Shown: in pieces, positions 43,868 through 51,909 of the stretch | Position numbering within the stretch: the first letter of the stretch is position 1 | How the letters are laid out: the number at the start of each line of letters is the position of its first letter | DNA from: Pseudomonas orientalis | GTDB taxonomy: Bacteria > Pseudomonadota > Gammaproteobacteria > Pseudomonadales > Pseudomonadaceae | Assembly: GCF_002934065.1 (NCBI RefSeq) | Contig: NZ_CP018049.1 | Location: 3,966,501 to 4,030,500 of the forward strand | Reading direction: 5' to 3' | Length of the DNA: 64,000 bases | Made by a program: the position numbers and the translations under genes | Notes under the pieces: generated by a model | Told to the model about the DNA's origin: nothing | The model's database searches: none | The model's input: the letters and a program-made list of their open reading frames with translations, nothing else

Positions 43868-44920
43868 ATGGAACCGATAGCCTTTCCCATTGCACATGCG
43901 CCCTTCATCCTGGGCTGCCCGGAAAACCTGCCGACCACGGAGCGAGAACTTGCCCCTTCTGCGGCGATGGCACGGCAGATCCTGGAGTATCTCGAGGCTG
44001 GCCCACAGCCGCGAAATCTTCAGCAATATCTCGGCACGCTACGGGAAGTCATGGCGCATCTGCCCTGCGCTTCCACGGGGCTGATGACCGATGATCCACG
44101 GGAAAACCAGGAAAACCGAGACAACGATATTGCCTTCGGCATCGAACGGCACCAGGGCAATACGGTTGCCCTGATGGTCAAGGCAACCCTGGATGCGGCG
44201 ATTCAGACGGGCGAGTTGGTGCAGCGCAGCGGCACCAGCCTGGATCAGCTGGAGTGGAGCGACATGATGTCGGTCGTGCAGATGATCCTGCAGACGATTG
44301 CCTGCCCCCGTCTTATGTCCGAATCGCGCGTAATGTTCCAGGCACCGAACAGCAAGCTCGAGGAAGATGATCAGGACCCGCTGAGACGCTGGGTACGCGG
44401 CCACCTGATGTTCATGGCCCTGTGCCAAGGCATGAGCCTGTGCACCAACCTCCTGATCAGCGCAGCCCACGACGAGGATCTCGAACTGGCGTGTGCGCAG
44501 GCCAATCGGCTTATTCAACTGATGAATATCTCGCGCATCACGCTTGAGTTCTCAACCGACCTGAACTCACAACAATACGTCAGCCAAATCAGACCGACGC
44601 TCATGCCGCCGATCGCGCCGCCCAAGATGAGCGGCATCAACTGGCGTGACCATGTGGTGATGATTCGTTCCATGCGCCAATCCACTGGAGCCTGGAACTT
44701 TATTGAACAGACCTATCCCCATCTGGCGGAACGTATGCGAACCGTGTTGACGCAGGTCTACAGCGCCCATCGGGGAGTTTGCGAAAAGTTCGTCGGTGAA
44801 GAAAACACCAGTTTGTTGGCCAAGGAAAACGCCACGAACACCGCTGGCCAGGTGCTGGAAAACTTGAAGAAATCAAGATTGAAATACCTCAAGACAAAAG
44901 GTTGCCCCGGAGCGGGTTGA
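43868..44920 (+). CDS. sacD: Safracin tyrosine-unit hydroxylase SacD (SfmD family)
   Basis: 350 residues from the ATG at 43868 (AGGA upstream); the length equals SacD as remembered. It belongs to the SfmD family, haem enzymes that hydroxylate 3-methyltyrosine to 3-hydroxy-5-methyltyrosine using peroxide. The family's HxxxC haem-attachment motif is visible near the C-terminus (H301-RGV-C305). The rest is helical, with no similarity to P450s or ordinary peroxidases. With SacF and SacG it makes the building block of SacC. 28 bases after sacC, same operon. Confidence 0.88.
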   Translation: MEPIAFPIAHAPFILGCPENLPTTERELAPSAAMARQILEYLEAGPQPRNLQQYLGTLREVMAHLPCASTGLMTDDPRENQENRDNDIAFGIERHQGNTVALMVKATLDAAIQTGELVQRSGTSLDQLEWSDMMSVVQMILQTIACPRLMSESRVMFQAPNSKLEEDDQDPLRRWVRGHLMFMALCQGMSLCTNLLISAAHDEDLELACAQANRLIQLMNISRITLEFSTDLNSQQYVSQIRPTLMPPIAPPKMSGINWRDHVVMIRSMRQSTGAWNFIEQTYPHLAERMRTVLTQVYSAHRGVCEKFVGEENTSLLAKENATNTAGQVLENLKKSRLKYLKTKGCPGAG

Positions 44921-44986
44921 TGCCCTGAGTGCACCTGACGCCCCATCGAAACCGGTCCGATATACGGGAAAGCAAAGGAGAGAACC

Positions 44987-45172
44987 ATGCCGACATTTCT
45001 GGGAGACGACGACACAGTGCCGTGTGTGGTCGTTGTTAATGCAGACAAGCAATATTCGATATGGCCAAGCGCGAGGGACATTCCGTCGGGTTGGGCCGAA
45101 GCAGGATTCAAGGGGTCACGTGCGGACTGCTTGAAACATATCGCGCAGATCTGGCCAGAGCCGACGGCATAG
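44987..45172 (+). CDS. sacE: MbtH-like protein SacE
   Basis: 61 residues, the size of SacE. It shows the MbtH pattern: VVVNADKQYSIWPSARDIPSGWAEAG in the middle and CLKHIAQIWPE at the end, with two conserved Trp residues. MbtH proteins bind NRPS adenylation domains and are needed for their folding or activity; SacE would assist one or more of SacA, SacB and SacC. AAGGAG precedes the ATG. Confidence 0.9.
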   Translation: MPTFLGDDDTVPCVVVVNADKQYSIWPSARDIPSGWAEAGFKGSRADCLKHIAQIWPEPTA

Positions 45173-45231
45173 ATGCAACGCGATGCAAAAAGGTTGCGTG
45201 AACATCAATTAACCCAAGCAAGGAAGAAAAA

Positions 45232-46299
45232 ATGACTGCTACTCATCGCACCACCGATCACGTCAAGCCTCAGGTATTGGATATGCCGGGCCTGTCGGGC
45301 ATTCTTTTCGGTCACGCCGCTTTTCAATACCTGCGAGCCAGCTGCGAACTGGATTTGTTCGAGCATGTCAGCGACCTGCGCGAAGCCACCAAGGCAAGCA
45401 TCAGCAGTCGGCTGAAGTTGCAGGAACGCGCCGCGGATATTCTGCTGCTGGGCGCCACCTCCCTGGGCATGCTGGTCAAGGAAAACGGCATCTACCGCAA
45501 TGCGGATGTGGTTGAGTCCCTGATGGCCACGGATGACTGGCAACGCTTCAAAGATACCGTGGCCTTTGAAAACTACATCGTCTATGAAGGCCAATTAGAC
45601 TTTACCGAGTCGCTGCAGAAAAACACCAACGTCGGTCTGCAGCGTTTCCCAGGCGAAGGGCGCGATCTTTATCATCGCCTGCACCAGAATCCCAAACTGG
45701 AAACGGTGTTCTATCGATATATGCGTTCGTGGTCAGAACTGGCCAACCAGGACCTGGTTAAACACCTCGACCTGTCGCGCGTGAATAAATTGCTGGATGC
45801 CGGTGGCGGTGATGCCGTCAATGCCATCGCCCTGGCAAAACACAATGAGCACCTGAACGTGACGGTGTTGGATATCGACAACTCCATTCCAGTCACTCAA
45901 GGCAAAATCAGTGAGTCCGGACTCAGCAACCGGGTAAAAGCCCAGGCACTGGATATCCTGCACCAGCCCTTCCCCGAAGGTTACGACTGCATCCTCTTTG
46001 CCCACCAATTGGTAATTTGGACCCTCGAAGAAAACACCCACATGCTGCGCAAGGCGTACGACGCGCTGCCTGAAGGCGGGCGCGTGGTTATCTTCAACTC
46101 CATGTCCAACGACGAAGGCGACGGTCCGGTCATGGCCGCACTGGACAGTGTCTACTTTGCCTGCCTGCCTGCCGAGGGCGGCATGATCTATTCCTGGAAA
46201 CAGTATGAGGACTGCCTGGCGGAAGCCGGCTTCACGAACCCAGTGCGTACCGCAATTCCAGGCTGGACACCGCACGGCATTATCGTGGCGTACAAGTAA
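45232..46299 (+). CDS. sacF: Safracin methyltransferase SacF (tyrosine C-methylation)
   Basis: 355 residues with the two-part architecture of plant/actinobacterial small-molecule methyltransferases: an N-terminal winged-helix dimerisation domain and a C-terminal SAM domain with LLDAGGGDAVNAIALA (motif I) and FNSMSNDEGDGPVM. Its saframycin counterpart SfmM2 puts a methyl on C3 of tyrosine, the first step towards the modified tyrosine. The ATG has AGGAAG upstream. A 13-bp perfect hairpin follows the stop, before sacG. Confidence 0.88.
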   Translation: MTATHRTTDHVKPQVLDMPGLSGILFGHAAFQYLRASCELDLFEHVSDLREATKASISSRLKLQERAADILLLGATSLGMLVKENGIYRNADVVESLMATDDWQRFKDTVAFENYIVYEGQLDFTESLQKNTNVGLQRFPGEGRDLYHRLHQNPKLETVFYRYMRSWSELANQDLVKHLDLSRVNKLLDAGGGDAVNAIALAKHNEHLNVTVLDIDNSIPVTQGKISESGLSNRVKAQALDILHQPFPEGYDCILFAHQLVIWTLEENTHMLRKAYDALPEGGRVVIFNSMSNDEGDGPVMAALDSVYFACLPAEGGMIYSWKQYEDCLAEAGFTNPVRTAIPGWTPHGIIVAYK

Positions 46300-46305
46300 T
46301 CCTGC

Positions 46306-46334
46306 CTCCTCCGACCCCACTGGGGTCGGAGGAG
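46306..46334. other. Perfect 13-bp hairpin in sacF-sacG intergenic region
   Basis: CTCCTCCGACCCC (46306-46318), a three-base loop, and GGGGTCGGAGGAG (46322-46334) form a perfect stem. No T-run follows, so rather than a standard intrinsic terminator it may be an mRNA processing or stabilising element that alters the ratio of sacF and sacG. Confidence 0.6.
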
Positions 46335-46382
46335 TCAATTCAACCTCTTCGTATTGGCATTACCTGGCGATAGGACACCGAC

Positions 46383-47429
46383 ATGGCAAGGCAAAGCGAG
46401 ACAACTGTGGCGATGCCGCAGCAGATAAGACAGCTTTTATACAGCCAGCTTATTTCACAATCCATTCAGACCTTCTGTGAACTGCGCTTGCCTGACGTTA
46501 TGCAGGCCGTCGGCAAGCCAACCTCCATAGAACGACTGGCTGAACAGACACACACCCATATCAGCGCCCTGTCGCGCCTGTTGAAGGCCTTGAAGCCCTT
46601 CGGGCTGGTGAATGAAACGGGCGAAGGGTTTTCCCTGACCGCTCTGGGCGCCAGTCTGACCCATGACGCCTTCGCTTCCGCCCAACCCAGTGCTCTGTTG
46701 ATCAACGGTGAAATGGGCCAAGCCTGGCGCGGCATGGCGCAAACAATCCGAACCGGCGAATCCAGCTTCAAGACACAATATGGCAGCAGTTTGTTCGAGT
46801 ATTTCGAACAACATCCGGAACGCCGGGCAATCTTTGACCGGTCCCAGGACATGGGGCTGGATCTGGAAATCCCCGAGATACTGGAGAACATCGACCTCCA
46901 CGAGGGTGAGCATATTATCGATGTCGGAGGGGGCTCGGGGCATTTGCTGATGCACATGCTGGACAAGTGGAAAGAGAGCAAAGGCACACTCTTCGATTTG
47001 CCCGTCGCGGCACAGATCGCCCTCGAACAGTTGCAAAAACTTGGAAAAACCGGCCGTTTCGAAATCGTCGCCGGTGACTTCTTCAAGAGCCTGCCCGACA
47101 ACGGCAGCGTTTACCTGCTCTCCCATGTCTTGCACGACTGGGGCGATGAAGACTGCCAGGCCATTTTGGCCACCTGCAAGCGAAGCATGCCGGACCATTC
47201 ACAATTGGTGGTAGTGGACTTGGTGATCGACCAGGATGAAAGCGCGCAAGCTAATCCTACGGGCGCGATGATGGATCTGTATATGCTGTCCTTGTTCGGT
47301 ATCGCAGGTGGCAAGGAGCGCACAGAGCTTGAGTTCAGAACCCTCATTGAAAGCAGCGGCTTTATTGTCGAGCAGGTAAAGCGCCTTCCAAGTGGCAATG
47401 GCATTCTATTCGCCTACCCTAAAAAATGA
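46383..47429 (+). CDS. sacG: Safracin O-methyltransferase SacG
   Basis: 348 residues, the same fold as SacF: N-terminal winged helix (LAEQTHTHISALSRLLKALKPFGLV) and a SAM domain with IDVGGGSGHLLMHML, then HVLHDWGDEDCQAIL. The HxLHDW stretch with the catalytic His is the signature of O-methyltransferases. Its counterpart SfmM3 methylates the phenolic oxygen to complete 3-hydroxy-5-methyl-O-methyltyrosine. A strong intrinsic terminator follows the stop. Confidence 0.9.
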   Translation: MARQSETTVAMPQQIRQLLYSQLISQSIQTFCELRLPDVMQAVGKPTSIERLAEQTHTHISALSRLLKALKPFGLVNETGEGFSLTALGASLTHDAFASAQPSALLINGEMGQAWRGMAQTIRTGESSFKTQYGSSLFEYFEQHPERRAIFDRSQDMGLDLEIPEILENIDLHEGEHIIDVGGGSGHLLMHMLDKWKESKGTLFDLPVAAQIALEQLQKLGKTGRFEIVAGDFFKSLPDNGSVYLLSHVLHDWGDEDCQAILATCKRSMPDHSQLVVVDLVIDQDESAQANPTGAMMDLYMLSLFGIAGGKERTELEFRTLIESSGFIVEQVKRLPSGNGILFAYPKK

Positions 47430-47437
47430 TCGCCCTT

Positions 47438-47467
47438 GCCCCTTGCCACGTTGCAGAGGGGCTTTTT
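47438..47467 (+). terminator. Intrinsic terminator between sacG and sacH
   Basis: GCCCCT-TGC pairs with GCA-(G)-AGGGGC around a CACGTT loop (47438-47462), followed by five T. It lies eight bases after the sacG stop, so sacH and the peptidase must rely on read-through or a separate promoter. Confidence 0.75.
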
Positions 47468-47510
47468 ATCAGTGGGTTATTCCCCGCCTGCCTGTTCATG
47501 AGGAAATTAC

Positions 47511-48050
47511 ATGTCGACGCTGGTCTATTACGTAGCTGCCACGCTGGACGGTTACATTGCTACTGAGCAGCACAAGCTGGATTGGCTGGACAATTTCGCG
47601 CTGGGGGATGATGCAACGCCCTATGACGATTTCTATGAGACGGTCGGGGCGGTGGTCATGGGCTCGCAAACCTACGACTGGATCATGTCGAACGCTCCCG
47701 ATGACTGGCCCTACCAGGATGTGCCAGCCTTCGTCATGAGTAACCAGGACCTGTCAGCCCACCCCAACCTGAATATCACCTTCGTAAAGGGCGACGCCAG
47801 GGACATTGCGATCAGGGCCAGGTCTGCGGCAAAGGGTAAGAATGTCTGGCTGGTCGGTGGCGGCAAGACAGCCGCTTGTTTCGCCAACGCCGGAGAACTG
47901 CAGCAGCTGTTTATTACCACCATTCCGGTCTTCCTGGGCAGTGGCGTTCCGGTACTGCCGGTTGACCACGCGCTTGAGGTCGTTCTGCGAAAACAGCGCA
48001 CGCTGAAGAGCGGTGCCATTGAGTGCGTTCTGGACGTGAAAATGGATTAA
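47511..48050 (+). CDS. sacH: Safracin cluster protein SacH, dihydrofolate-reductase (RibD-C) fold
   Basis: 179 residues, close to SacH (180). It has the RibD C-terminal/DHFR-like fold: LVYYVAATLDGYIATEQHKLDWL at the start, VVMGSQTYDWI in the middle and VWLVGGGKTAACFANAG followed by FITTIPVFLGSG. Family members reduce small molecules with NADPH. Its step in safracin formation is not settled as far as I know; a reduction of an iminium or pteridine-like intermediate would fit. It sits downstream of a terminator. Confidence 0.85.
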   Translation: MSTLVYYVAATLDGYIATEQHKLDWLDNFALGDDATPYDDFYETVGAVVMGSQTYDWIMSNAPDDWPYQDVPAFVMSNQDLSAHPNLNITFVKGDARDIAIRARSAAKGKNVWLVGGGKTAACFANAGELQQLFITTIPVFLGSGVPVLPVDHALEVVLRKQRTLKSGAIECVLDVKMD

Positions 48051-48106
48051 CGCCCACAGACCATCGTGTATCGGCATTCGCAGCATCGGCCCTAAGGAAG
48101 AAGCCA

Positions 48107-49651
48107 GTGAAACCTTTGTTATTGAGTTTATGTTTGCTTGCCCTCGTTGTCTGGGCAAGCGTTCAGGGAACAGGGATGGTGAAACCTGGCGCCCTGACAA
48201 CGGTCGATGCCCGCGATATTGGCTATCTGAATGTACGCAATAACCTGGGCGTCATCGCCGCCTCCCCCCACCCCACTGCATCAGCACGTCAGGCCGTTGT
48301 CAGGCGCTACCTGCTGGAAACGATAGCGGGCATGGGTTACCAAGTTGCCGAGCAACCCTTTCGTTTTACCATCGACCGCATGGTAAACCGGCAAAAAGTA
48401 CTCTACGCCGAGCTGAACGAGCACCAGCGACAAGCCTTCGATGCCGAACTGGCGCGCGTCGGCGCGGACAGTTTTGAACAGGAAGTGCGAATTCGCTCCG
48501 GCCTGCGGGAAGGTGACAGTGGCCAGGGAACCAACCTGATAGCCTCACGCCGCGTACAGGGAGCCACCGCGACCGTCTTGTTCATGGCGCATTACGACAG
48601 CGTCGGAACCGCACCGGGGGCCAGTGACGATGGTATGGCCGTCGCCTCGATACTGCAGCTGATGCGGGACAGCATTACCCGCAGCGACGCCAAAAACAAC
48701 GTTATCTTCCTGCTCACCGACGGCGAAGAACTGGGCCTGCTGGGGGCGCAGCACTACGTATCACAGCTCAGCAGGACGGAGCGTGAGGAAATACGCCTGG
48801 TGTTGAACTTTGAGGCCAGAGGTAACCAGGGCATCCCGTTGTTGTTCGAGACGTCACAGAAGGATTACAGCTTGATCAAAACCCTGAACGAAGGGGTACA
48901 GGGCATCATTTCTTTCTCATTCACCCCGCTCATTTACAAGATGCTGCAAAACGACACGGACTTCACCGTATTCAGGGAACATAATATCGCGGGGTTGAAT
49001 TTTGCGGTCGTCGAGGGTTTTGAACACTACCACCACATGAGTGACACGGTAGACAACCTTGCACCAGAGACCTTGTTTCGCTACCAGAAAACAGTACGAG
49101 AGGTGGGCAACCACTTTATCCACGGCACAGACCTCTCCTCCCTGAGCGCTGACGAGGACGCAACTTATTTCCCGCTACCTGGCGGCACACTGCTGGTCAT
49201 CAACTCGCTCACCATGCTTGGCCTGGGCATCGCTTCGCTCGTGCTCTGCGGTCTTTGGGCGCTGAGCTGGCGTATCAACGCTCGGCATCAGGGCAAGCAT
49301 TCCGTGCTGCGCCCCACCGCTGTTGCGCTGCTCGGCATCGCCAGTGCTGCACTTGCGTACTCCGTTCCCAGCGTCGCCTATCTGGTCGTCATTCCAAGTC
49401 TGCTGCTGGCTTGCGCCATGTTGATGCCAAGCTCCAGCATCGGCTACTCAATCATGCTGCTGAACGCCTATGCCTGCGGGATACTCTACGCGCCCATCAT
49501 CTACCTGGTTTCATCCGGTCTTGAAATGCCGATCATTGCAGGGATCATTGCCTGTCTACCCTTCTGTCTGCTGGCGGTGGGAATGGCAGGCCTCATCGCA
49601 CGAACCCTTAGGAATAAGAGAGACGCACCCAGTGGCAACGCCCGGGCCTGA
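48107..49651 (+). CDS. Membrane M28 family metallopeptidase next to the sac cluster
   Basis: 514 residues from a GTG at 48107 with AAGGAAG. N-terminal membrane anchor (residues ~4-20), extracytoplasmic M28 peptidase domain with di-zinc ligands H162-x-D164, D174, E207/E208, a further Glu in NFEARG and His in HYHHMSDT, then four or five C-terminal membrane segments. In saframycin A and naphthyridinomycin pathways a membrane peptidase (SfmE, NapG) removes a cryptic acylated leader outside the cytoplasm. This gene, 56 bases after sacH, is a good candidate for the same prodrug maturation here. Export and self-protection would be linked. Confidence 0.82.
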   Translation: MKPLLLSLCLLALVVWASVQGTGMVKPGALTTVDARDIGYLNVRNNLGVIAASPHPTASARQAVVRRYLLETIAGMGYQVAEQPFRFTIDRMVNRQKVLYAELNEHQRQAFDAELARVGADSFEQEVRIRSGLREGDSGQGTNLIASRRVQGATATVLFMAHYDSVGTAPGASDDGMAVASILQLMRDSITRSDAKNNVIFLLTDGEELGLLGAQHYVSQLSRTEREEIRLVLNFEARGNQGIPLLFETSQKDYSLIKTLNEGVQGIISFSFTPLIYKMLQNDTDFTVFREHNIAGLNFAVVEGFEHYHHMSDTVDNLAPETLFRYQKTVREVGNHFIHGTDLSSLSADEDATYFPLPGGTLLVINSLTMLGLGIASLVLCGLWALSWRINARHQGKHSVLRPTAVALLGIASAALAYSVPSVAYLVVIPSLLLACAMLMPSSSIGYSIMLLNAYACGILYAPIIYLVSSGLEMPIIAGIIACLPFCLLAVGMAGLIARTLRNKRDAPSGNARA

Positions 49652-49666
49652 CGGTCAAATCCCACG

Positions 49667-49697
49667 CAAAAAAAAGCCTGCATCGCTGCAGGCTTTT
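49667..49697. terminator. Bidirectional intrinsic terminator
   Basis: AGCCTGCA-TCGC-TGCAGGCT (49675-49694), with an eight-A run before it and TTTT after it. It can stop the peptidase transcript on the plus strand and would serve the tRNA-Asn gene remnant on the minus strand. Confidence 0.8.
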
Positions 49698-49704
49698 CTC
49701 TATC

Positions 49705-49761
49705 GGGCTCCACGACCTGGACTCGAACCAGGGACCCAATGATTAACAGTCATTTGCTACC
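49705..49761 (-). pseudogene. tRNA-Asn (GTT) 3' fragment, probable attR
   Basis: On the minus strand this contains a perfect anticodon arm (AATGA, loop CTGTTAA with GTT, TCATT), a perfect T arm (CCTGG-TTCGAGT-CCAGG) and the 3' acceptor strand of a Pseudomonas tRNA-Asn. The D arm and 5' acceptor strand are missing and the 3' end reads CCC rather than CCA. A 3' tRNA fragment next to an integrase gene is the usual mark of an island attachment site. Confidence 0.8.
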
Positions 49762-49795
49762 TGTTAGTCAAACCGGTGCCACGAAAAACGTGGTG
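49746..49795 (+). repeat. Right 50-bp direct repeat flanking the safracin cluster
   Basis: Partner of 30513-30562 (43 of 50 identical, same orientation). Its first ~15 bases are part of the tRNA-Asn fragment, up to the anticodon loop, and the rest is non-tRNA sequence. It contains CCACG-AAAAA-CGTGG, a small inverted repeat. Confidence 0.65.
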
Positions 49796-49923
49796 GAGAC
49801 ATAGAAACGCTGTGTAGCGCGAGCGCATGAACGCATCACGCCATGAAAGTTAGTCGCGTTGGATTAGCTTGTCAAAGCAGGGTAATTCATTGGGCTGTAG
49901 GAAAAGGAGACGGTAGGAGTCAG

Positions 49924-50481
49924 CTACCGCATCATCTCCAATGCATGCCTTACCTGGTCAACGTCGACGTGTACGTATTTCAAGGTAGTTGCAATGCTTC
50001 GATGCCCTGGCAAATCCTTGACGATATGAAGATTACTCTTGGGCTGCTTCATCAAATCGGTAGCAATTGTATGCCTGAAACGATGCGGGCTCACATGCAC
50101 CCCAAGCTTGCGGCTCAGCGATGTATAAAACCGTGACAGCTGGCTCATATCCATCGTTCTGCGCATATGGCGCTGTGAAAATTTGTTGACGTTGAAGAGC
50201 TGCTCATTGGATTTGATGCCGCGCTTTTTAGCATTCAACAGCAAGATCCTCAGGTGCTTGGCAAGCTTGCTGTGTATAGGTACGAAGTGCTCATCGAAAT
50301 TCTTGGAAACCTCAGGGTGAATGCAGAATTGCATGCTATCCATATCCACATCTTGGGGACGAAGATTCAGCAGCTCATTCGCTCGGATGCCCGTGTAGTA
50401 AAACGTCTCGAACACCGTTCGCCAGAACCACGCAGGGTGGAGCGATGCCATTGCAAGCGTCTTCATTTCGGAACGCGCCAT
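49924..50481 (-). pseudogene. Truncated tyrosine recombinase (integrase)
   Basis: 185 residues covering the catalytic domain only. The full active site can be picked out: R33 (TGIRANELL), H133 and R136 (HRFRH), H160 (LPGHRSIATT) and Y169 (LKYVHVD). The N-terminal arm- and core-binding domains are missing: an in-frame stop lies just upstream of the ATG at 50481 and a plus-strand gene starts there. It lies 160 bases from the tRNA-Asn fragment, as island integrases do. Probably inactive, though the catalytic part could still be made. Confidence 0.8.
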
Positions 50482-50498
50482 CCCTACGAGAATGATCC

Positions 50499-50810
50499 GT
50501 GCATCAGGGGCTCAGTGCGCTCACTGATGTATTGATTACCAACGCCATCCTAAGCGATATCTCACCACATTCCTGTGCTATCCGAGATGAACATTTGGAA
50601 GGATACCTTCGCGCAATCCAGTGCCTAGCTTTGGAGATAGAACGAGCGATCTCTGAGGCATGGGAAACAGCGGATAACCCCACCTATCTTAGCGACGCCG
50701 ACCAAGAACAGGCCCGGCAAGAAATACATGGAGTGTCTGAAACCGTTTCAACGCTGACCTGGAGCCGTATACCAACGACAAAACAAACACATCGGGAGGC
50801 CGCTCAATGA
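50499..50810 (+). CDS. Hypothetical island protein
   Basis: 103 residues from a GTG at 50499; an in-frame stop is directly upstream, so it may be the remnant of a longer gene cut at the junction with the integrase. The sequence is acidic and helical (EGYLRAIQCLALEIERAISEAW). Its stop overlaps the next gene's ATG (ATGA), so the two are coupled. No family recognised. Confidence 0.5.
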   Translation: MHQGLSALTDVLITNAILSDISPHSCAIRDEHLEGYLRAIQCLALEIERAISEAWETADNPTYLSDADQEQARQEIHGVSETVSTLTWSRIPTTKQTHREAAQ

Positions 50811-51070
50811 CTACCTCACTCAACAAGATGATTTCGATTTCCGACGAATCCTTGAGTGCACTGGAATACGCCCACCAAGCGCTGAAATCAGCTGAGGCCA
50901 ATTTCAAGGCACTGAAGACAATCGTCAGCGAGCAGTCAGATGCCTTTCACATGGCACGGATGGGCGAGTTGTTTTGCATGGATCAGGCAGGAGGCCTGGA
51001 TTGCTTGCACGAGGACTATCAGCACCAGTTCGAAGAGGTAATTGGCCAAGCAAAGGATGAGGTGCACTGA
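50807..51070 (+). CDS. Hypothetical island protein
   Basis: 87 residues, helical and acidic, with a coiled-coil look (SDESLSALEYAHQALKSAEANFKALKTIVSEQ). Preceded by GGAGG within the previous gene and overlapping it by four bases. It ends in TGA overlapping the ATG of the following small gene. Function unknown; the tight packing is typical of conjugative-element accessory operons. Confidence 0.6.
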   Translation: MTTSLNKMISISDESLSALEYAHQALKSAEANFKALKTIVSEQSDAFHMARMGELFCMDQAGGLDCLHEDYQHQFEEVIGQAKDEVH

Positions 51071-51240
51071 TGAGCCGAGTAGAAACCCTTCCCGATCGCC
51101 TAGAGAACCAGTTGCTGACCATTATCGAGCTCTCCAAAGTACTGTCGAACAACGCAGCTTACAAAGATTGTGCAGACCCACCGCAGATAGATTCAGGAGG
51201 CGAAAGCGCAATCTGTTCGGCCAATCACCTTCATCGGTGA
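51070..51240 (+). CDS. Small hypothetical island protein
   Basis: 56 residues beginning MSRVETLPDRLENQLLTIIEL, followed by an Asn/Asp/Cys-containing tail. The ATG overlaps the previous stop by one base (TGATG), so it would be translated by coupling. No recognised family. It is third in a run of small co-directional genes. Confidence 0.5.
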   Translation: MSRVETLPDRLENQLLTIIELSKVLSNNAAYKDCADPPQIDSGGESAICSANHLHR

Positions 51241-51291
51241 AATAGCGCACAACGACTTTTGCGACTTGATGAACGCCTCGGAGGGATCCTG

Positions 51292-51624
51292 ATGAGCTCG
51301 CCCTCAATCACTGCCCTCCTCCCCGACATGCTGACTGAGTTTTCAGCACTAGCATTGAACCCCAACGCTCAACCTACCGATGATCAAGTCGCAAGGCTTC
51401 AAGTCTTGAAAGCTGGAGCTGCTAACTCAGCACTGGCAGCTGAACTTGGCATCAGTGCAGTAGGTGCCGCAATCGGTGTCTGTGTCGGAGATTTGGATGA
51501 TTTACACATTCGCAACCTTGGGTGGCTGCTAGAGATGCTTGGGGAGATCTCTGGTAATGCTCGTCACGTTGAGCATGAGGCAATCCACTACCTGCGTATG
51601 GCAGAACTCAAAGCTGTAATTTGA
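51292..51624 (+). CDS. Hypothetical island protein
   Basis: 110 residues from the ATG at 51292 with GGAGGG upstream. It is Ala/Leu-rich, with AANSALAAELGISAVGAAIGVCVGDLDDLHI in the middle, probably all-helical. Fourth in the small-gene run. A nine-bp hairpin at 51642-51666 follows. Function unknown. Confidence 0.6.
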   Translation: MSSPSITALLPDMLTEFSALALNPNAQPTDDQVARLQVLKAGAANSALAAELGISAVGAAIGVCVGDLDDLHIRNLGWLLEMLGEISGNARHVEHEAIHYLRMAELKAVI

Positions 51625-51641
51625 ACGACTGAGCTCAAACA

Positions 51642-51666
51642 GCGACGGCCTGGCTCCGGCCGTCGC
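51642..51666. terminator. GC-rich hairpin after the small-gene operon
   Basis: GCGACGGCC (51642-51650), a seven-base loop, and GGCCGTCGC (51658-51666) form a perfect stem. No T-run follows, so termination would be weak or Rho-assisted. The rest of 51667-51909 holds no convincing gene. Confidence 0.45.
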
Positions 51667-51909
51667 GATCCTCCATACTTGGTGAGTCTGACTGACTGAT
51701 TTGCATGCCTCTTTCGAGGCGATTTTCAATCGTTGCCCTACGAACCAAGCGTGCCTGAACTTTGCTGCTTGGGCTTCCGCCCGGATGTAGCAGCGCTCGC
51801 CGATGTTCGTAAACCCTACGTGCTTTCTATGCACGTTAGCGGCTCTCGCGAATTGCAAGTTGGTTGAGATCCCCGTTGCTATGAAGCGTAAGAAGTCTTT
51901 GAGGGTTTG

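Noticed and set aside
49705..49800. An intact tRNA-Asn gene
   Set aside because: The anticodon and T arms are perfect, but the D arm and 5' acceptor strand are replaced by unrelated sequence; TCCACCA further upstream would need a 17-base insertion.
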